Part shown: positions 17,020 to 24,580 of the stretch, in pieces
Layout of the letters: every line of letters starts with the position of its first letter
How positions within the stretch are numbered: the first letter of the stretch is position 1
Source: JACCZX01 sp040003315
Lineage (GTDB): Bacteria; Pseudomonadota; Gammaproteobacteria; Burkholderiales; Burkholderiaceae_F
NCBI GenBank assembly: GCA_040003315.1
Contig: JBDUCU010000002.1
Span: 1-64,000 of the forward strand
Direction of reading: 5' to 3'
Length of the DNA: 64,000 bases
Notes under the pieces: generated by a model
What the model saw: only the letters and a program-made list of their open reading frames with translations
Databases searched by the model: none
Told to the model about the DNA's origin: nothing
Made by a program: the position numbers and the translations under genes

Positions 17020-18699
17020 CTAAATGGGCGTCGTTTGCTCGGTGTTGAACAACCCGGCCTGTGCCCCCAGCACGCGGGTTTTGGCGAGCACACCGGCTGA
17101 CTCGAGGATCGGGTATGACACCGAGCAGATCAGGGAGTTGATGCGCTTGAAATCGGACAGGAGATCCAGATGCAGCGAGCTGGTTTCGACCGACTGCAGC
17201 GTGTTCTCAAACAACCTGCGCAGGTGATGGTCGGCATAGCGCAGCTCGAGCTCGCGGAACGCAACCTTTTCCGCGATCAGCTGCTGTGCCGATTTCAGGT
17301 CTCCATTCAGGAAAACCGCCACCGACAATTGCAGGTTGGTCATCAGCCGTGCGTGCAGGTCGCTGATCTCGACCAGGCCGGCTTGCGAAAAGGACAGCTT
17401 CAGCTGGATCTTGCGTTGCGCGATGTCGAGCAGCAGGCGCTCGATGATGTCGCCAATGTGCTCGAGATTGATGGTGAACTGGATGATCTCGGTCCAGCGG
17501 CGCGCTTCGTTCGCATCGAGCGCTTCGCGGCTAACCTGCGCCAGGTAGCGCTTGATCGCCGAATACAGGCGGTCGACTTCGTCGTCTTTCCGGCGCAGCG
17601 CTTCCACCAGCGGCAGGTCGTTGGTCTTCAGAACCGTCGGCAGTCCGGTCAGCATTTCATGCACGGTATCTGCCAGCCGGATCGTTTCGCGGGATGCATT
17701 GCCCAGAGCGAGCGCAGGGGTATCGAGCGCGACGGGATCAAGATATTTCGGCTCGCCGGCGCGATCGGTGATCGGTTTCGCGGGCAGCCAGCGTTCAGCA
17801 ATCACTGCAAAGCGATCGGTGAATCCGATGAACGCGATTGCCAAGGCGATGTTAAACAGCAGGTGAAACTGCACGATCAGCTGCTGAGGATTGTCTTGCC
17901 ACCGCGTGAGAAAGGGGGTCACGAGCGGCAACGCGAGCACCGCGACCGCGACCCCGGCAGCCTTGAACATGAAGTTGCCAAGCGGCACGCGGCGAGCGAC
18001 GGCATCCGCTTTCCACGTTGTGAGCAATGCCAAGAGTCCGCTGCCGAGGTTCGCGCCCAACACGATCGGCAGTGCGACCTGGATTGGCAGCACGTGCGTT
18101 GCCGACAGCGTGGCTACCAGCAGCACAACAGCGAGACTCGAATACGAAGCAACCACCATCAATGCACCGATCAGCACGTCGAGCAGCAAATCGCCCGACA
18201 GTTGAGCGAACAGGACCCGCACCCCGGACGCCTGCGTCAGCGGCGCGGTCGCTGCAGTCACCATCTGCAGCGCGAGGATCATCACGCCGAGGCCCAGCAC
18301 GATCTTGCCAATCTGGCCTGCGCGCTCGTTCTTCTTGGACAGATACACCACCACGCCGGCCACGATCAGCAGCGGTGCGAGCCAGGTCAGATTGAGTGAA
18401 AAAAACTGAACCATCAACGCGGTGCCAACATCGGCTCCGAGCATCACCGCCAGCGCGGCTGCGGTCGTGATCAGGCCCTGTGACACGAACGAAGACGCCA
18501 GCAATGCGGTAGCAGTCGAGCTTTGCAGCAGGCCGGTGACGGCGACGCCTGCGACAAAACTGGTACCGCGGTGGCCGACGTTGCGTCGTAGGACATGACG
18601 CAGACTTGCGCCGTACACGCGCAGCACTCCGCTGCGCACGATATGTGTTCCCCAAACGAGAAGCGCGATGGCGGCTAAGAGGTTAAGCAATGTCTGCAT
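17020..18699 (-). CDS. Na+/phosphate cotransporter family protein with PhoU-like tail (YjbB type)
   Basis: A 559-residue inner-membrane protein. Residues 1-310 hold about eight hydrophobic segments with two PF02690-like repeats: GLLQSSTATALLASSFV carries the QSS signature, while the second repeat reads VASYSSLAVVLL, lacking the Gln. Residues about 340-540 are helical and PhoU-like (LRRKDDEVDRLYSAIKRYL, NLEHIGDIIERLLLDIA). E. coli YjbB has this architecture and promotes phosphate export. In a cluster whose enzymes release phosphate from AEP, export of surplus phosphate is a reasonable reading; import is the alternative. It lies 9 bp after phnY and 4 bp before the PhnZ-like gene. Confidence 0.88.
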   Translation of the reverse strand: MQTLLNLLAAIALLVWGTHIVRSGVLRVYGASLRHVLRRNVGHRGTSFVAGVAVTGLLQSSTATALLASSFVSQGLITTAAALAVMLGADVGTALMVQFFSLNLTWLAPLLIVAGVVVYLSKKNERAGQIGKIVLGLGVMILALQMVTAATAPLTQASGVRVLFAQLSGDLLLDVLIGALMVVASYSSLAVVLLVATLSATHVLPIQVALPIVLGANLGSGLLALLTTWKADAVARRVPLGNFMFKAAGVAVAVLALPLVTPFLTRWQDNPQQLIVQFHLLFNIALAIAFIGFTDRFAVIAERWLPAKPITDRAGEPKYLDPVALDTPALALGNASRETIRLADTVHEMLTGLPTVLKTNDLPLVEALRRKDDEVDRLYSAIKRYLAQVSREALDANEARRWTEIIQFTINLEHIGDIIERLLLDIAQRKIQLKLSFSQAGLVEISDLHARLMTNLQLSVAVFLNGDLKSAQQLIAEKVAFRELELRYADHHLRRLFENTLQSVETSSLHLDLLSDFKRINSLICSVSYPILESAGVLAKTRVLGAQAGLFNTEQTTPI

Positions 18700-18708
18700 T
18701 GACTGCTG

Positions 18709-20148
18709 CTACCAGGGCAACGAGTACGTCTTGGTGTTGGTGAAGCTCTTCATTGCTTCGAGCACGCCTTCCTTGTAGCCCAATCCTGAATCCTTGATGC
18801 CCCCGAAAGGCGTCAGTTCCAGCCGGTATCCCGGCACTTCACGCACATTCACGGTGCCCACCTGCAACTCAGATACGAAACGCGTGACGTAATCGAGCCG
18901 GTTGGTGCACACGGCTGAAGATAACCCGTACGCTGTCGAGTTGCTGATTGCGATCGCTTCATCGATCGTGCCGAATCGAATCACCGGCGACACCGGACCG
19001 AACGTTTCCTGTCTGACCAGCGTCATCTCCGTTTTTACATCATCTACGACGGTCGGCGAATACAGCGCACCCTGGCGCTGGTTGCCGGTCACCAGTAGCG
19101 CGCCGTGTGCTACGGCTTCGTTGACTCGTTGCTCGAACAGCTTGGCGGCGGACTCGTCGATCACCGTGCCCATGTCGGTTGACGGATCAAGCGGGTCGCC
19201 ATAATTCACGGCCTTAGTCTTTGCAAGCAGCAGCTCGACGAAGCGATCTGCGACCGCGTGCTGAACCAACATCCGCTTGACCGCGGTGCACCGCTGGCCC
19301 GAGTTCTTGTACGAGCCGCTCGCGGCAAGCGTTGCCGCTTCTTCGAGATCGGCATCTTCCATCACGATGATCGGGTCGTTGCCGCCCAGCTCCAGCACTT
19401 GCCGCTTGTAGACCGCCTTTGCAGCGATCGCCTTACCGACGGCGACACCACCGGTGAAGGTCACCAGATCGACCTGGGGGTTCGTCAACAGCTCATCGGC
19501 GATCTCGCGCGGGTCGCCGGTAATGACCGACAACATCGGTGGTGGCAAGCCGGCCTCGTACAGGATGTCGGCCAGAGCGTATGCCGCAAGCGGCGTTTTC
19601 TCGCTGGGCTTCAACACGACCCGGTTGTTGGTCGCGATTGCGGGTGCAACTTTGTGGATCACCTGATTCAGCGGGTGATTGAACGGCGTGATCGCGGTGA
19701 TCACGCCGAGCAGAGGCTCGCGCATCGTGTACACCTTGCGCTGGCGTCCATGCGGCGTGACGTCGCACGAGAAAACCTGGCCGTCGTCGACCAGCGCCTG
19801 ATTCGCGGAGAACAGCAGCACATCGCTGGCGCGGCCCACTTCGTACAGCGTGTCTTTCAAGCACAACCCTGATTCGAGCGTGATCATTCGCGCGATCGCA
19901 TCGCGTCGCTCGGCAATGATCTGCGCCGCCTTCATCAGGATCCGATAGCGTTCGTGCCGCGTCAGTCGGCTGCGAAAACGTGCACCGATGTCGATCGCGT
20001 GCCGCACCTGCGCCACCGACGCATTCGGCACGAAGGCTACGACTTCGTCGGTGTACGGATAGCGGATCTCGAAATGCCGATCGCCCGCGATTTTTTCGCC
20101 CGCGATGCGCAGCGATTCGGTCCGGATGGGTGCGTTGGGCGCGTTCAT
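18709..20148 (-). CDS. phnY: Phosphonoacetaldehyde dehydrogenase
   Basis: A 479-residue NAD(P)-dependent aldehyde dehydrogenase. Catalytic Glu lies in QVLELGGNDP and catalytic Cys in KNSGQRCTAVKR; the coenzyme loop is PFNHPLNQVIHKVAPAIATNN. Sequence style (RMITLESGLCLKDTLYEVGRA) and position between phnA and a phosphate transporter identify it as PhnY, which oxidises phosphonoacetaldehyde to phosphonoacetate. ATG 20146-20148 begins 5 bp after the phnA stop. The frame extends to 20202, but that would overlap phnA and add a non-family N-terminus. It is a different protein from the PhnY* dioxygenase that pairs with PhnZ. Confidence 0.92.
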   Translation of the reverse strand: MNAPNAPIRTESLRIAGEKIAGDRHFEIRYPYTDEVVAFVPNASVAQVRHAIDIGARFRSRLTRHERYRILMKAAQIIAERRDAIARMITLESGLCLKDTLYEVGRASDVLLFSANQALVDDGQVFSCDVTPHGRQRKVYTMREPLLGVITAITPFNHPLNQVIHKVAPAIATNNRVVLKPSEKTPLAAYALADILYEAGLPPPMLSVITGDPREIADELLTNPQVDLVTFTGGVAVGKAIAAKAVYKRQVLELGGNDPIIVMEDADLEEAATLAASGSYKNSGQRCTAVKRMLVQHAVADRFVELLLAKTKAVNYGDPLDPSTDMGTVIDESAAKLFEQRVNEAVAHGALLVTGNQRQGALYSPTVVDDVKTEMTLVRQETFGPVSPVIRFGTIDEAIAISNSTAYGLSSAVCTNRLDYVTRFVSELQVGTVNVREVPGYRLELTPFGGIKDSGLGYKEGVLEAMKSFTNTKTYSLPW

Positions 20149-20153
20149 CGGGA

Positions 20154-21383
20154 TCACTGAGCAGAGTTCAGCGCGAGGTCGAACGCATCGAAATTGCGCC
20201 AACGCCGGTTCGGGTTCAGCCCTTCGATGCGCCGGTTGATGATCAGCGGCACGCGCTGCTCGGAGATGCCTCCGTGTGAGCGCAGCGGCAGCTCGAGCTG
20301 CGACAGGTCGTGGCGACTGCGGTTCGTACCGAGCACGAAGCTGCGCTCGGCGATGACGACAATGTCGCCGATGCGATCAGGCGGCAGCTCGAAGCGCAGC
20401 GCAGCCTCCGCACGCGGCAGCACGAGTTCGATTCCCAGAAGCGCACGCAGCCGATCGATCACGTCGTGGACGGCGTCGGGCGGCAGGTAGATCGTGGCAA
20501 ACGACCCCAGTGCGCCGTGATGTACGACATACGGATCGGTAATCGGCAGGATCACGCGCGACCGCTCGGCACCGAGCCATTGGTCCAGTGTGTCCTGCAG
20601 ATAGATGACGTTGGGACTGGCGTCGAGCCGCGTCTTGGCGTTCATACCGTGATCTGCAGTGACGGCGAACACCACGCCGAGCGCATCGAGTTCGCCCAGG
20701 TAGCGATCGAACATCGCGTAAAAACGATTGGCCTGTTCATCGCCCGGCGCGTGCTTGTGCTGAACGTAATCGGTGGTTGATAGGTACACCAGATCCGGCC
20801 GTTGAGTCTCGATGAGCTTGACTCCGGCGGCAAAGACGAACTCCGAAAGCTCGGCACTGTAAACGTCTGGCACCGCCATGCCCACCAGCGAGACGACGTC
20901 TTTGATGCCATTGTCCGCCTGCGTCGACGCATCGGCCTTTTCGGCCGAAAAGCAGATTCCGCGCAGCTTGTGCCCGAGCAACCGGCGCAACTTGTCCTTT
21001 GCAGTCACCACGGCGACCGAGTACCCCGCGTCGGCGATTGCGGCGAGGATCGTCGGCGCCCGCAGCCACTTCGGATCGTTCATCATGACCTCGGCGTTCG
21101 CGTCGACGTCGAGCAGCGTATTGCCGCAGATGCCGTGCACTGAGGGCGGGGCGCCGGTGACGATCGAAAGATTGTTCGGATTCGTGAAGCTTGGGATCAC
21201 GCAGTCGGCCAACAACGCGGTGCCATCGGCCAGTACCCTTTTCAAGTGAGGCATGCGGCCGCTGGCGACGGCCTGAGCGATGTAGTCCGGCTCGCAGCCG
21301 TCGACGCAGATCACCACCGTGGGTTGCTTCGGGGCCGCGTAACTGCGCCCGTTGACCTGCACCGTCGTCTCTTTGAGTGCCAT
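20154..21383 (-). CDS. phnA: Phosphonoacetate hydrolase
   Basis: A 409-residue alkaline-phosphatase-superfamily enzyme that cleaves phosphonoacetate to acetate and phosphate using two zinc ions. Metal and nucleophile motifs are visible in order: VDGCEPDYI (Asp), PSFTNPNNLSIVTG (Thr nucleophile), STTDYVQHKHAPG (Asp and His), VTADHGMN (Asp-His) and SHGGISEQRVPL (His). The ATG at 21381-21383 follows the phnR stop by 4 bp; the longer open frame to 21536 would run inside phnR. It completes the PhnW-PhnY-PhnA route. Confidence 0.95.
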   Translation of the reverse strand: MALKETTVQVNGRSYAAPKQPTVVICVDGCEPDYIAQAVASGRMPHLKRVLADGTALLADCVIPSFTNPNNLSIVTGAPPSVHGICGNTLLDVDANAEVMMNDPKWLRAPTILAAIADAGYSVAVVTAKDKLRRLLGHKLRGICFSAEKADASTQADNGIKDVVSLVGMAVPDVYSAELSEFVFAAGVKLIETQRPDLVYLSTTDYVQHKHAPGDEQANRFYAMFDRYLGELDALGVVFAVTADHGMNAKTRLDASPNVIYLQDTLDQWLGAERSRVILPITDPYVVHHGALGSFATIYLPPDAVHDVIDRLRALLGIELVLPRAEAALRFELPPDRIGDIVVIAERSFVLGTNRSRHDLSQLELPLRSHGGISEQRVPLIINRRIEGLNPNRRWRNFDAFDLALNSAQ

Positions 21384-21387
21384 CGGA

Positions 21388-22170
21388 TCAGCCACGCGCT
21401 TTTCTGGCGGAGGGTGCGCGCACCGGTTTCGCGCGCGGCAGATGCGCAGCGACGACTCCATGCACCACTCGGTGCTTGCTTTCGGTGACATGCTCGTACA
21501 TCGCACGTCCCGCCACTTCGCCGTCGCCCGAGGCAATCGCTTTCAAAATGGCGCGATGCTCGGCCGCCGAACTCGGCAGCATCGACTGGTCCGATACACT
21601 CCGGCGCCGGTACAACGCCAGCTCCTTGACCAGCTTGCGATAGACACCGGCGAGCTTCCGGTTGCCCGCGAACTCGACCAGCGCGTCGTGAAAATGCAGA
21701 TTCAGCCGGTGATAGGCATCGGAGTCACCGCCGCGGGCGGCAATATCCATCTGTTCGACGATCGCGCGCGCGGCCTTCATCTGCTCCGCGGTCATTGTTT
21801 CGGCAAGGCGCCTGCCGACCACCTCGTCCATCGCGGCGCGAAGATCGAAGATTTCCAGCGCTTCCTCCAGCGGAATCTCGCGAACGAAAACGCCGCGATT
21901 CTTTTCCTGCCGCACCAGCCCGGCCTCTTCCAGCATTCGAAACGCCTCGCGTATCGGCCCCCGGGAAACTCCCAAGCGCTCCGACAGCCAAGCTTCGGTA
22001 AGTTTGGTGCCGGCCGTGATTTCGCCTTCCAAAATCATGCGTTCGATCTCGTGCTGCGCAGCGCTCGACAACGACGCAGAGCGAAGCACTGCGATGCTCG
22101 GTGGCACGGCACGCGGGGGCTCCGCCGCACGCGCCGCTGACATTCCGTTGTGGTGCGATCGGTCAGGCAT
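21388..22170 (-). CDS. phnR: GntR/FCD-family regulator of phosphonate utilisation
   Basis: A 260-residue repressor-type regulator. The winged HTH (about residues 30-95) contains EIERMILEGEITAGTKLTEAWL and GVSRGPIREAFRMLEEAGLV; an FCD ligand domain follows (about 105-230) with metal-binding histidines in YHRLNLHFHDALVEFAGN and AAEHRAIL. The frame opens at 22209, but that ATG lies inside the palindrome 22199-22210 and overlaps the predicted -10, so I prefer ATG 22168-22170. It heads the minus-strand phn operon and is divergent from phnS, the expected place for a local regulator of both runs. The effector (AEP or a downstream phosphonate) is inference. Confidence 0.88.
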   Translation of the reverse strand: MPDRSHHNGMSAARAAEPPRAVPPSIAVLRSASLSSAAQHEIERMILEGEITAGTKLTEAWLSERLGVSRGPIREAFRMLEEAGLVRQEKNRGVFVREIPLEEALEIFDLRAAMDEVVGRRLAETMTAEQMKAARAIVEQMDIAARGGDSDAYHRLNLHFHDALVEFAGNRKLAGVYRKLVKELALYRRRSVSDQSMLPSSAAEHRAILKAIASGDGEVAGRAMYEHVTESKHRVVHGVVAAHLPRAKPVRAPSARKARG

Positions 22171-22198
22171 CGCCGCGATTCTAGCCGGTGAAGTGTTT

Positions 22199-22210
22199 AT
22201 TGTCGACAAT
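22199..22210. promoter_or_regulatory. Perfect palindrome, probable PhnR operator
   Basis: ATTGTCGACAAT is a perfect 12-bp palindrome between phnR and phnS. FCD-type GntR regulators often bind TTGT-n-ACAA-like sites. It overlaps the -10 element proposed for phnR, which would allow autorepression. Binding by PhnR is inferred. Confidence 0.6.
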
Positions 22211-22234
22211 ATGCAAAAAACAATTGACAGCCAA
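22206..22234 (-). promoter_or_regulatory. phnR: Predicted sigma-70 promoter for phnR-phnA-phnY run
   Basis: On the minus strand, TTGGCT (22234-22229) is followed after exactly 17 bp by TATTGT (22211-22206). The -10 overlaps the palindrome 22199-22210. This is a motif reading only; no transcript start is known. Confidence 0.45.
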
Positions 22235-22240
22235 AATTGT
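22220..22240. repeat. Inverted repeat ACAATT-N9-AATTGT, possible second operator
   Basis: Half-sites ACAATT (22220-22225) and AATTGT (22235-22240) flank a 9-bp spacer between phnR and phnS, 9 bp from the palindrome. The half-sites resemble that palindrome's ACAAT arm. A TTGACA hexamer (22223-22228) sits inside and may be the phnS -35, with a weak TAGACT (22248-22253) 19 bp on. Confidence 0.4.
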
Positions 22241-22364
22241 GACTGCCTAGACTGACGGTGATTTGTGTCACCGTGTCGTCAACCGCTTTAATTGGCCTGC
22301 GCCGTAGGCTGTTCAGCCCACTCAACAGAGCCGACGGGCCGTATCGACCAACAGGGAGAAGTCG

Positions 22365-23396
22365 ATGAAATTCGTTTCCAACACGGCCGTCAAGGTCTTC
22401 GCGGCTGCTGCACTTTCGCTTTGCGCATTCGGTGCCTACGCGCAAAAGACACAGCTCAGCGTGTACACCGCGCTCGAGACCGATCAACTGAAGGCTTACA
22501 AGGAAGGCTTCGAAAAATCGAATCCCAACATTGAAATCGTCTGGGTGCGCGACTCCACCGGCATCGTTACCGCGAAGCTGCTGGCGGAAAAGGCGAACCC
22601 AAAGGCCGACGTGATCATGGGTCTGGCCGCGACGAGCATGGCGGTGTTCGACAACGAAGGGATGCTGGTTCCTTATGCGCCGCCGGGCTTAAGCCGCCTC
22701 TCCGCGCAGTACCGCGACCCGAAGAATCCGCCGACATGGGTGGGGATGGACGTGTGGGGCGCCACCATTTGCTACAACACGGTAGAAGGCGCGAAGCGCA
22801 ATGTCCCGAAGCCCGAAACATGGCGTGATCTGACCAAGTCGGTCTACAAGGGCCAGATCGTGATGCCGCACCCCGCGTCATCGGGCACCGGATTTTTCGA
22901 TGTCTCCGCGTGGTTGCAAATGTGGGGCGAGGCCGACGGATGGAAGTTCATGGACGCGCTGCACGAGAACGTCGCGCAGTACATGCACTCCGGCTCGCGG
23001 CCCTGCGCGGCGGCGGCAGCGGGCGAATATGTGGTCGGCATTTCGTTCGAATATCGCGCCAACCGCGAGAAGGCGCGCGGCGCCCCGATCGAGTTGGTCT
23101 TTCCGAAGGAAGGGCTGGGATGGGATCTGGAAGCCATCGCGATCCACAAAGGCACCAAGAACATGGCTGCCGCGCAGAAGCTCGTCGATTGGTCGGTAAG
23201 CGACGAGGCGATGGCGCTGTACGCCAATAATTTTGCAATCGTTGCGGTTCCCGCACTGTCGAAGCCGCTTCCCAATGTGCCGGCCGACTACGCGACCCGT
23301 CTGGTGAAGAACGACTTCGCCTGGGCCGCGAAGAACCGCGACCGCGTGCTGGCAGAGTGGGAGAAGCGTTACGGGACCAAGGCCGCGCCGAAGTAG
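22365..23396 (+). CDS. phnS: Periplasmic 2-aminoethylphosphonate-binding protein of ABC importer
   Basis: A 343-residue solute-binding protein (family 1, iron/thiamine/AEP-like fold). The signal peptide occupies residues 1-26 and ends AYA-Q. The start of the mature protein (TQLSVYTALETDQLKAYKEG) and KADVIMGLAATSMAVFDNEG match the group annotated as AEP-binding in Burkholderia phn clusters and related to AepX. A clear Shine-Dalgarno (GGGAGAA, 5 nt upstream) supports the start. It is followed by two hairpins and then phnT and phnU. Affinity for AEP rather than another phosphonate rests on context with phnW, phnY and phnA. Confidence 0.88.
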   Translation: MKFVSNTAVKVFAAAALSLCAFGAYAQKTQLSVYTALETDQLKAYKEGFEKSNPNIEIVWVRDSTGIVTAKLLAEKANPKADVIMGLAATSMAVFDNEGMLVPYAPPGLSRLSAQYRDPKNPPTWVGMDVWGATICYNTVEGAKRNVPKPETWRDLTKSVYKGQIVMPHPASSGTGFFDVSAWLQMWGEADGWKFMDALHENVAQYMHSGSRPCAAAAAGEYVVGISFEYRANREKARGAPIELVFPKEGLGWDLEAIAIHKGTKNMAAAQKLVDWSVSDEAMALYANNFAIVAVPALSKPLPNVPADYATRLVKNDFAWAAKNRDRVLAEWEKRYGTKAAPK

Positions 23397-23397
23397 G

Positions 23398-23427
23398 GTT
23401 ATTTCCGACGACTTTCGCGGAAATAAC
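23398..23427 (+). promoter_or_regulatory. Intercistronic hairpin after phnS
   Basis: GTTATTTCCG (23398-23407) and CGGAAATAAC (23418-23427) form a perfect 10-bp stem with a 10-nt loop directly after the phnS stop. There is no U-run, so it is more likely an mRNA-stabilising or partial-attenuation element than a full terminator. Confidence 0.55.
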
Positions 23428-23428
23428 T

Positions 23429-23469
23429 CGCCGGGTTGGACCGCACCTCTAGGGGCGTTCAACCCGGCG
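23429..23469 (+). promoter_or_regulatory. Second intercistronic hairpin before phnT
   Basis: CGCCGGGTTG (23429-23438) pairs perfectly with CAACCCGGCG (23460-23469) across a 21-nt loop, ending 10 bp before the phnT start. Together with the preceding hairpin it separates the binding-protein gene from the ATPase gene. It could also partly mask the phnT ribosome-binding region, where no good Shine-Dalgarno is visible. Confidence 0.5.
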
Positions 23470-23479
23470 GACTCCAGCC

Positions 23480-24580
23480 ATGGTCATCGACGCAGCGGCG
23501 GTTCGACTCGAAGGCATCCGCAAAACTTTCGGAAGTTTCGTTGCGCTCGACTCGATCGACCTGGCGATCGCGCCGGGCGAGCTGGTTTGCTTTCTCGGTC
23601 CCTCGGGATGTGGCAAGACCACGCTGTTGAGAATCATCGCAGGTCTCGAACGGCAAACGCTCGGCCGCATCTGGCAAAACGGTATTGATGTTTCCAACGC
23701 ACCGCCGGCCGGACGCGACTATGGAATCGTGTTCCAGTCGTATGCGCTGTTCCCGAACCTGACGATCGCGCAAAATGTCGCCTACGGCCTCGTTAATCGG
23801 CGCAAGGCGCGCGCCGAACGATCGGCACGTGTCAGCGAGTTGCTGTCGCTCGTCGGGTTGTCGGACGCGGGCGGCAAATATCCGAGCCAGATGTCGGGCG
23901 GCCAGCAGCAGCGCGTTGCGCTTGCTCGCGCGCTCGCGACGTCGCCCAGTTTGCTGCTGCTTGACGAGCCACTGTCTGCGCTGGATGCAAAAGTGCGCGA
24001 GCGGCTACGCGGCGAGATCAAGCAATTGCAGCGCCGGTTGCGCGTGACCACGATCATGGTGACGCACGATCAGGAAGAGGCCCTGTCAATGGCCGATAAA
24101 GTAATTGTGATGAACGACGGCGTGATCGAACAGATCGGCTCGGCGAGCGAAGTCTATGAGCGCGCCGCGACTCCGTTTGTGGCGGAATTTCTGGGTAAGG
24201 TCAACGTGTTGAATGCGGTCTCGCTTGGCGCCGGCAACTATCGCGTCGGTGCGGTCAACCTGACGTTGCCGGATGGCGCGGCCGGTAACGTCGCAGGCCA
24301 GATGGTGCGAATCTATGTTCGCCCCGAGGATCGGCATGTCGAAGGAGACATCGCGAGCATGCCAAATCGCCTGCGCGGACGCATCGACCGCATCGACTAT
24401 CTGGGCACGTTCTGCCTGGCCGAGCTGCGCAGCGAAGCGCTCGGCCAGCCGATGCTGATTTCCTATTCACTGAATCAGTTGCACGATCTTGGCGTGCGCG
24501 AGGGGCGGGAAGTCGAAATTGCGCTGCGCGTCGATCGCGTGCGTGTGTTTGCGGACTCCAGCGCGCCGGCGGTGGTATGA
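23480..24580 (+). CDS. phnT: 2-aminoethylphosphonate ABC transporter ATP-binding protein
   Basis: A 366-residue ABC ATPase: Walker A GPSGCGKTTLL (near residue 40), Q-loop FQSYALFPNLT, signature MSGGQQQRVALARAL, Walker B LLLLDEPLSALD and switch His in VTHDQEEAL. The last 120 residues form an OB/TOBE-type regulatory domain (GQMVRIYVRPEDRHVEG). The PotA/FbpC-like architecture fits an importer with PhnS and PhnU. It overlaps phnU by 4 bp (ATGA at 24577-24580). Confidence 0.9.
   Translation: MVIDAAAVRLEGIRKTFGSFVALDSIDLAIAPGELVCFLGPSGCGKTTLLRIIAGLERQTLGRIWQNGIDVSNAPPAGRDYGIVFQSYALFPNLTIAQNVAYGLVNRRKARAERSARVSELLSLVGLSDAGGKYPSQMSGGQQQRVALARALATSPSLLLLDEPLSALDAKVRERLRGEIKQLQRRLRVTTIMVTHDQEEALSMADKVIVMNDGVIEQIGSASEVYERAATPFVAEFLGKVNVLNAVSLGAGNYRVGAVNLTLPDGAAGNVAGQMVRIYVRPEDRHVEGDIASMPNRLRGRIDRIDYLGTFCLAELRSEALGQPMLISYSLNQLHDLGVREGREVEIALRVDRVRVFADSSAPAVV

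Noticed and set aside
17170..18399. 409-codon plus-strand ORF opposite the Na/Pi transporter gene
   Set aside because: Gln/Arg/His-rich shadow frame of a clearly real minus-strand gene; no RBS or domain.
22266..22281. Pho box upstream of phnS
   Set aside because: TGTCA (22266-22270) and CGTCA (22277-22281) have the 11-bp phase of Pho repeats, but the intervening and flanking bases do not fit, and two degenerate units are expected by chance.
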